Source: Apiospora phragmitis (taxonomy: Eukaryota > Ascomycota > Sordariomycetes > Amphisphaeriales > Apiosporaceae). From it: a stretch of 64,000 bases of DNA. The notes under the pieces were generated by a model. It was not told the DNA's origin and searched no databases. It saw nothing but the letters and a program-made list of their open reading frames with translations. The position numbers were made by a program, and so were the translations under genes. The DNA is taken from contig JAQQWL010000004.1 of NCBI GenBank assembly GCA_038363925.1, positions 434,001 to 498,000 on the forward strand. Reading direction: 5' to 3'. This document shows positions 59,200 to 64,000 of this stretch, piece after piece (positions within the stretch are counted from its first letter, which is position 1; the number at the start of each line of letters is the position of its first letter).

Positions 59200-62194
59200 T
59201 CGAGCGCATCGCACTCTGCGGATCCCGCCACCCTGGCTCCCCCTCCACCCCCAGGCTTCCGCCGCTTCCTCCTGCCGCCCCCGCAGCCTCGCGCGAGGAA
59301 CCGAACCTCCCTGCTTCGCTATCTGTTCCCGCAATCCGTGCGCGACCGCTACCGCGAGCGGCTTATTGGGTTCCACCTCGACACGCTCCCTGGCTTCAAG
59401 CACCGCCTCCAGCACCGCGTCTACCGCTTCATCCTCGAGCGCCAGCGGCGGCGGCGAGAGCAGTCGCGCCTGTTCGACCGCGTGCGCCGGCTGCTTCTGG
59501 GACCCAAGCCGCTGAGGCCGACGGTTCTGCGGTACCTGCGGAACCGGCATGCGCTGCAGCAGCGACTATCATCCCCGTCGAGCACTACCGGTACAAGGAC
59601 AAGCGACCGCGAACGAGCCGTCGGAGAAGAAGAAGGCCGGAAGGACGGACGCGACAACAAAAACGACGACGACGGCAGTACCATGTCGTCTTACATCTCC
59701 AGCTATGGCTCGGCATTCGGCATAGGCAGCGGTGGAGCAGGAGGAGCAGGCGATGAGGCCAGAGAACGAGGCTCCAGGCGCAAGAGGCTTCAGGCCGCGG
59801 CCGGCAGGGTCTACAGCGCTGGGGCTGCGGCTATGAGTGAGATAAAAGAGTCGTACAACCAGACACGGCTCGACCAGTTTGACACGCCGGAGACGGCCAA
59901 GATTACGATCCCGGGTTCCTTTCCCGACGTCAAGATCATGTCCAAGGGCAACGAGCAGCTCGTGCTGTTCCCTTCGTATGCGAAACGACACGTCAAGGGG
60001 AGTCGTCTACAGTTCAACGGCCCTGGCGGTCCTCCGGGCACGTCCGCCGTCCCCGTCGACGAAGAGGACTTCTGGCGGCAGGAGTGGGCCAAGCACGAGG
60101 ACGAGAAGGCCATCGTGGACGTGGACGTTCGGGGCTGGCTGTACAACCCGCACAAGGCGCCCATGTCGCGACGGAATCGCCTGATGATTGGCCTGGCGCG
60201 GCAGCTCAGCGGCATTCCTGCGCCAACACCGCGGCAGTCGCAAGCGGCAGAGCCATCGCTGGCGTCTATTCACCAGCAACGTGAAGAACAGCGGGAACAG
60301 GCGCGGATTGTCCAGAAAGCGCAGGAGATTGAGAGGCGGGGGCAGGGCGAGAAGGAGGTGGCCCAGAAGGGTGGCTACAGCGAGGCGCCCAGAGACACCG
60401 ACTCGGAAGATGACGGAGACGGCCGCCATCATCTCCGTGTAAAGGATGGTACAGTGTCGCCGCCCACTGCTCCTGGGTCGCCAATCATGGGTGCCCGGAG
60501 AAGCAACACTGGCGGCGATCTCAACGACACAGAACTGGCTGTCGCCAATGCAAATCTGATGGCTCGCTTGGGTCCTTTCTTAACAACGCCACTCCCTGAC
60601 ATGCCCATCACCGTCTTCTTCTACAATGACGTAACATCCCAATCGCGGACGGTAATGACGAGCGATTCCGGCCACTTCGTGCTACGAGCGGCTTTGGAAT
60701 TTGTCCCGACACACGTACGTATCTTGGCCGATGAGGACCTTCATTGCGAAGAGCCGGTCCACATCATCGAGCCGAAAGGTATCAGCTTGATCAGCGATAT
60801 CGACGACACCATCAAGCACTCCAGCATCCTTTCCGGCACGAAAGAGATTTTCCGCAACACGTTCGTTCGTGACCTCAAAGACTTGACGGTGCCGGGCGTG
60901 AAGGAATGGTACGGGAATCTGCACGACCTCGGCGTTCGCATCCACTACTGCTCCAACAGCCCGTGGCAGCTGTTCCCGTCATTGCGAGCTACTTCAAGCA
61001 GGCTGGTCTGCCGCCGGGGTCGATCCACCTGAAACAGTACAGCGGCATGCTCCAGGGCATCTTCGAGCCCGTGGCCGAGCGGAAGAAGGGCACGCTCGAG
61101 GAGATCCTGAACGATTTCCCGGACCGGAAGTTCCTTCTAGTCGGCGACAGCGGAGAGGCCGATCTGGAGGTTTACGCGGACGTGGCCGAGGCTTACCACG
61201 GTCGCATTATTGGGGTTTTCATCCGAGATGTCACGACGCCTGAGCAGTCGGGCTACTTCGACTCCGCCATGAACAGTTCTGCCGGTCAACGCAGAACAGT
61301 TACGCACAAGTCTTCGCGGCTGAGGAGAAGATCTACTGATGACGGGTCGGCGACACGGCCTGCGTTGCCTGCGAGAAATACGACAGAGCCAATGCCTCCG
61401 CAAGGGCCGGTCATGGGTGATTTGATTGATTTTTCCCGTGAGCCCGCGCAGTTCACATCGAGTGAAACCCAGCAAATTTCCAACCTCAACTCGGAGAGCC
61501 AAAATGCGGCTAAGAAACCGCCGCCCCCGAGGCCCGCGAAGCCAACGTCACTTAAAAGCTCCCCAGCCACTTCTACACCACCGACGAGCACCTCCAAGCC
61601 ACCGTCGCTAAGTGGCAGAACAGGGAATCACCCCTTGGCCCAGATGCATAATTCCTCCCAGCAAAGCCAACTCGACTTATCCCGGTCGACCAGCAGTAAC
61701 AATGACCGACGACCGTCTGGGACATCGACAACCTCGGCTTCTTCAAGGGGCCCCGCCCCGCCGCCTCCTCCACCACGCCGCCGTGGCACGCCGACAGCAG
61801 CCAGCTCGCTTTCGCTCAGCCCCAAGCTCATGGCAGCCAAGCGGCGGGGCACGGGCAACTCGGACGCGGACAATATCGAGTCGTTGCCCGCGCCGTCCTT
61901 CTACAATCCCTCTTACGGCGCGCGAAGCCCGTCGGGCCAGTCCTCGGGCGCCAGCAGCCCGTCGTCGTTGATGATGGAGCCGGTGGTCAACAAGAAGCTC
62001 GAGCTCTGGCGGCGGCGGCTGGAGCGGGCGCAGGAGCGGCTGGAGCGCGAGGGGGTCGCGCTCTACACGTGGCGCCGCGGCGAGGACGTCATTCACGAGG
62101 CGGATGGGCTCGTGCGGGGGCGATGCGGGAGATGGGGATTAAGGTGGGTGAGGGCGAGAAGGGGAATTTGAACAAGAAGGCGCATGAGCGTTGA
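59200..62194 (+). CDS. APP1: App1-type phosphatidate phosphatase
   Basis: Mg2+-dependent phosphatidate phosphatase of actin patches, acting in endocytosis. N-terminal part 'SLLRYLFPQSVRDRYRERL', then a conserved middle domain ('TIPGSFPDVKIMSKG', 'RGWLYNPHKAPMSRRNR'), the catalytic HAD-like motif 'LISDIDDTIKHSS' (DxDxT) at about 60785-60825, 'VPGVKEWYGNLHDLG', 'HYCSNSPWQLFP' and 'FLLVGDSGEADLEVYADVA', followed by a Pro/Ser-rich tail and a terminal helix ('LELWRRRLERAQERLEREG'). Two one-base deletions: C3 at 60975-60977 (four Cs restore 'FPVIASYF') and G5 at 62116-62120 (six Gs restore 'AMREMGIKVGEGEKG', stop at 62192-62194). No ATG is visible. A missing G after ACCAT at 59195-59199 would give ACCATGTCGAGC, a good start; this is inference. 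Confidence 0.85.
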
Positions 62195-62817
62195 GAGATA
62201 TGCGTGCGGTTTGCGGTATGCGGACATACGGGAGGCATTGTAGGATGGGAAGTTTGAAAGGAGAGGGTTAAAGGGGGGAAGAGAGGAAAGAAAGGAGCGA
62301 GATCGAGTGGCAGAGCGAGGAAGATGAGGAGGGGCTTTGGAAGGGATGGTGGGTGTTTGGCGGTTCTTAACCCGATTATCCTGCGTATATACAAGCAAAG
62401 ATACCAATAGTAAACTCGTGTTCAAAGACATTCCATCTTGTCGGCGGTTTGATGCGTTCTTGAAAGGGGGCTTTCGTTTTCGTACGTGGTAATCGACACA
62501 TCTGGTCCATGAGCAAACTCGGCAGAGGCCATCTTCGCTTTAGTACTTTTAATGTTCACCAGCTTTACCGCCTATTCCGTCTTGATACTCTTGTTGCCAA
62601 TATTCGCGTATCGCTTATTGCCTATAAACCGTCAGCGTCGCGGAGCAACTTAACTTTCCGTCGCCAACCGACAATCTCAGCCCTAATGACCAACGTACTC
62701 GTCAACCCCACACACCTTAGACGATATCTTCTCGTCGCTCACGGCACACACGATTTGTCATTATTATATAGCGAGACATGATAAGAAGAACACATTCAAC
62801 AACTTTACCAATCTAAA
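62195..62817. other. No recognised gene
   Basis: 3' flank of the phosphatase gene and upstream sequence of the tRNA. Short frames without features. Confidence 0.5.
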
Positions 62818-62923
62818 GGGGATGTGGTCTAGTGGTATGACGTTTCCTTAGCATGCGCTACTCGCCTACTGGGTGTTGTAGACAGCATGGAAAAGGTTCT
62901 GGGTTCGATTCCCAGCCTCTCCA
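62818..62923 (+). tRNA. tRNA-Ala (anticodon AGC) with intron
   Basis: Acceptor GGGGATG pairs with CCTCTCC (one mismatch, one G-U). A-box 'TGGTCTAGTGGTA'. Anticodon stem TTTCC/GGAAA with loop TTAGCA(T), anticodon AGC at 62850-62852. A 34-nt intron at 62854-62887 sits after position 37, the canonical place. Variable loop AGGTT, T-arm CTGGG-TTCGATT-CCCAG, discriminator A. Confidence 0.82.
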
Positions 62924-62926
62924 GAC

Positions 62927-62932
62927 TTTTTT
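62927..62932 (+). terminator. RNA polymerase III terminator of the tRNA
   Basis: Run of six T three bases after the tRNA 3' end. Confidence 0.7.
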
Positions 62933-63490
62933 ACTTTTTCCATCACTAGGACCGAATTTTTTGATTACGCCGGTCTTAGAACTCCTATGTGATCTTTTTT
63001 CTGTCGTCTGTGTCAGAGAAAGCGTACAAGCACTGGCGTGGCGGCCATTGTGGCTTTTTGTCCTGGTACGGGTTATTAGAATTGTCGCTTTACATGGATG
63101 CATATGAGTTGTACTCCGTATATCATTTGCCCAACTACTATGACAATGCCTTCTTGTGGCACCATTGGGTCATAACTTGCACTCACAATTGTTTGGATAA
63201 TCAAGTTCAACTGGATGAAATGCAATCCCATCTGTCGAGGATCAGGACAAATTTAGAAAAAGTGTTACCATAAATACGGCGTACAACTTCAAACCCTGAA
63301 GAAGGGCCTATGAGGCAAGCTGAATACATGTCAAAGTAACTCCAAAACCAAGTACGGAAGAATAAAGCAAGGGAAAGAAGAAGAAAAAAAGCAGTGCTCG
63401 GCATCGCCCAGCAGTCCAACAGCAGAAAGCCCATGTTCATCCCCTTACCCACCCGTAGATGCAAAACAAATAAACCAACCGATGCCTTGC
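62933..63490. other. No recognised gene
   Basis: Between the tRNA and the 3' end of the zinc-finger gene. Short frames only. Confidence 0.5.
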
Positions 63491-64000
63491 TCATGGCTCG
63501 CAGGGGAAGCGAAAGATCACCACTTCTTCCGCGCTCCCATCACCGTCCCGAAACGGCCCCGACTCGCCATAGCTGGTTCGGGCAATCTTGCGACGCTCAG
63601 GGGAAGCGGCGACGGCCGTGACGAGGCGCTCCACCACGGGCAGCTGTCGATACGCAGCCGGCAATGACGGCGGCCGCGACGCGGGTCCACCGTGCTGCTT
63701 GCGCTCTCGCCTTTCGCGGTAGTCCTTGCGCAGGAAGGTCTTAGTGCAACCAGGAGCGGAACAGGGGTAACGCACTTTCTCGTGCTTCTCCTTGGTGTGA
63801 CGGTTAAGACGTCCAAATTCGGGACAAGTGTAAGAACAGTGGCGGCACTCGAACACCGGATCAGATTCGTCGAGTGGGGTTGCTGGCTCGTGAGCTACAA
63901 CTAGTGTGTTTCTGTATCGATTGTCAGTGACCTTGCGTATGCCTGGGTGGATGTAGGGTTGGGAAGAGGAGGGGAACAGACTCAGTGCTGTGGGATGCAG
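63491..64000 (-). CDS. C2H2 zinc-finger protein, C-terminal part (continues beyond window)
   Basis: Open on the minus strand from the window edge to a stop at 63491, 169 codons. Text: 'YIHPGIRKVTDNRYR', then a first C2H2 finger 'FECRHCSYTCPEFGRLNRH' (spacing C-x2-C, His, Lys-rich link) and a second, 'YPCSAPGCTKTFLRKDYRE', whose His pair falls near 'RKQH'. A Pro/Ser-rich and basic tail ('SPERRKIARTSYG') follows. Probably a fungal C2H2 transcription factor. The start and any N-terminal domain lie beyond position 64000. Confidence 0.75.
   Translation of the reverse strand: MHPTALSLFPSSSQPYIHPGIRKVTDNRYRNTLVVAHEPATPLDESDPVFECRHCSYTCPEFGRLNRHTKEKHEKVRYPCSAPGCTKTFLRKDYRERRERKQHGGPASRPPSLPAAYRQLPVVERLVTAVAASPERRKIARTSYGESGPFRDGDGSAEEVVIFRFPCEP

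Overview
The window is nuclear DNA of a filamentous ascomycete (Pezizomycotina, probably a Sordariomycete). The reasons are short (about 48-190 nt) GT-AG introns with CTAAC-type branch sites; GC-rich genes alternating with extremely A+T-rich blocks full of TpA, which is the scar of repeat-induced point mutation (RIP); and typical fungal families: a GAF-type hybrid histidine kinase, a white-collar-like LOV/GATA protein, an AA11-type LPMO, a STAND/NACHT protein, a HET-domain protein, Zn2Cys6 and BTB proteins.

Layout. 1-3.6 kb: RIP-degraded Ty1/copia element with its 3' LTR. 5.57-9.6 kb: hybrid histidine kinase (+). 9.9-13.0 kb: a kinase-like fragment, a duplicated relic of a transcription-factor 5' end, and a WC-1-like LOV/PAS/GATA gene (-). 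13-24.5 kb: gene-poor, with one hypothetical gene (17.2-18.1 kb), a complete but dead Tc1/mariner element (19.9-21.2 kb) and a broken BTB gene (22.6-23.5 kb). 24.5-29.76 kb: RIP block of nested transposon relics (a Fot1/pogo transposase, a tandem ~2.1 kb repeat, two solo LTRs of the copia family). 30.4-31.0 kb: small gene with a stop. 31.33-33.25 kb: a second pogo/Fot1 relic with intact TIRs and TA duplication. 33.9-42.4 kb: four secreted-protein genes. 42.4-46 kb: no recognised protein gene. 46-55.3 kb: NACHT/STAND protein, short-chain dehydrogenase, truncated Zn2Cys6 factor, HET protein. 56-64 kb: housekeeping block with the DEAD-box helicase DRS1, the App1-type phosphatase, an intron-containing tRNA-Ala and the edge of a C2H2 zinc-finger gene.

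The most pervasive signal is technical. About a dozen genes carry single-base frameshifts, many in homopolymers, including the essential helicase. In every case one added or removed base restores family motifs (LOV core, SDR Tyr-x3-Lys, App1 core, HET core). The simplest reading is uncorrected homopolymer error in a long-read assembly. RIP stops in the transposons and in two island genes are a different, biological process (C to T).

Biologically, the kinase and WC-1-like protein are candidate signal/light sensors, the 34-42 kb cluster is an extracellular-protein island beside transposon blocks, and the NACHT and HET genes form a possible self/non-self recognition neighbourhood. The most novel items are the WC-1-like LOV protein that keeps the flavin-adduct Cys but lacks the relay Gln, the exon-repeat Cys-rich secreted gene, and a diverged duplication linking 10.5 and 52.4 kb. 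I did not find a clearly new multi-gene system.
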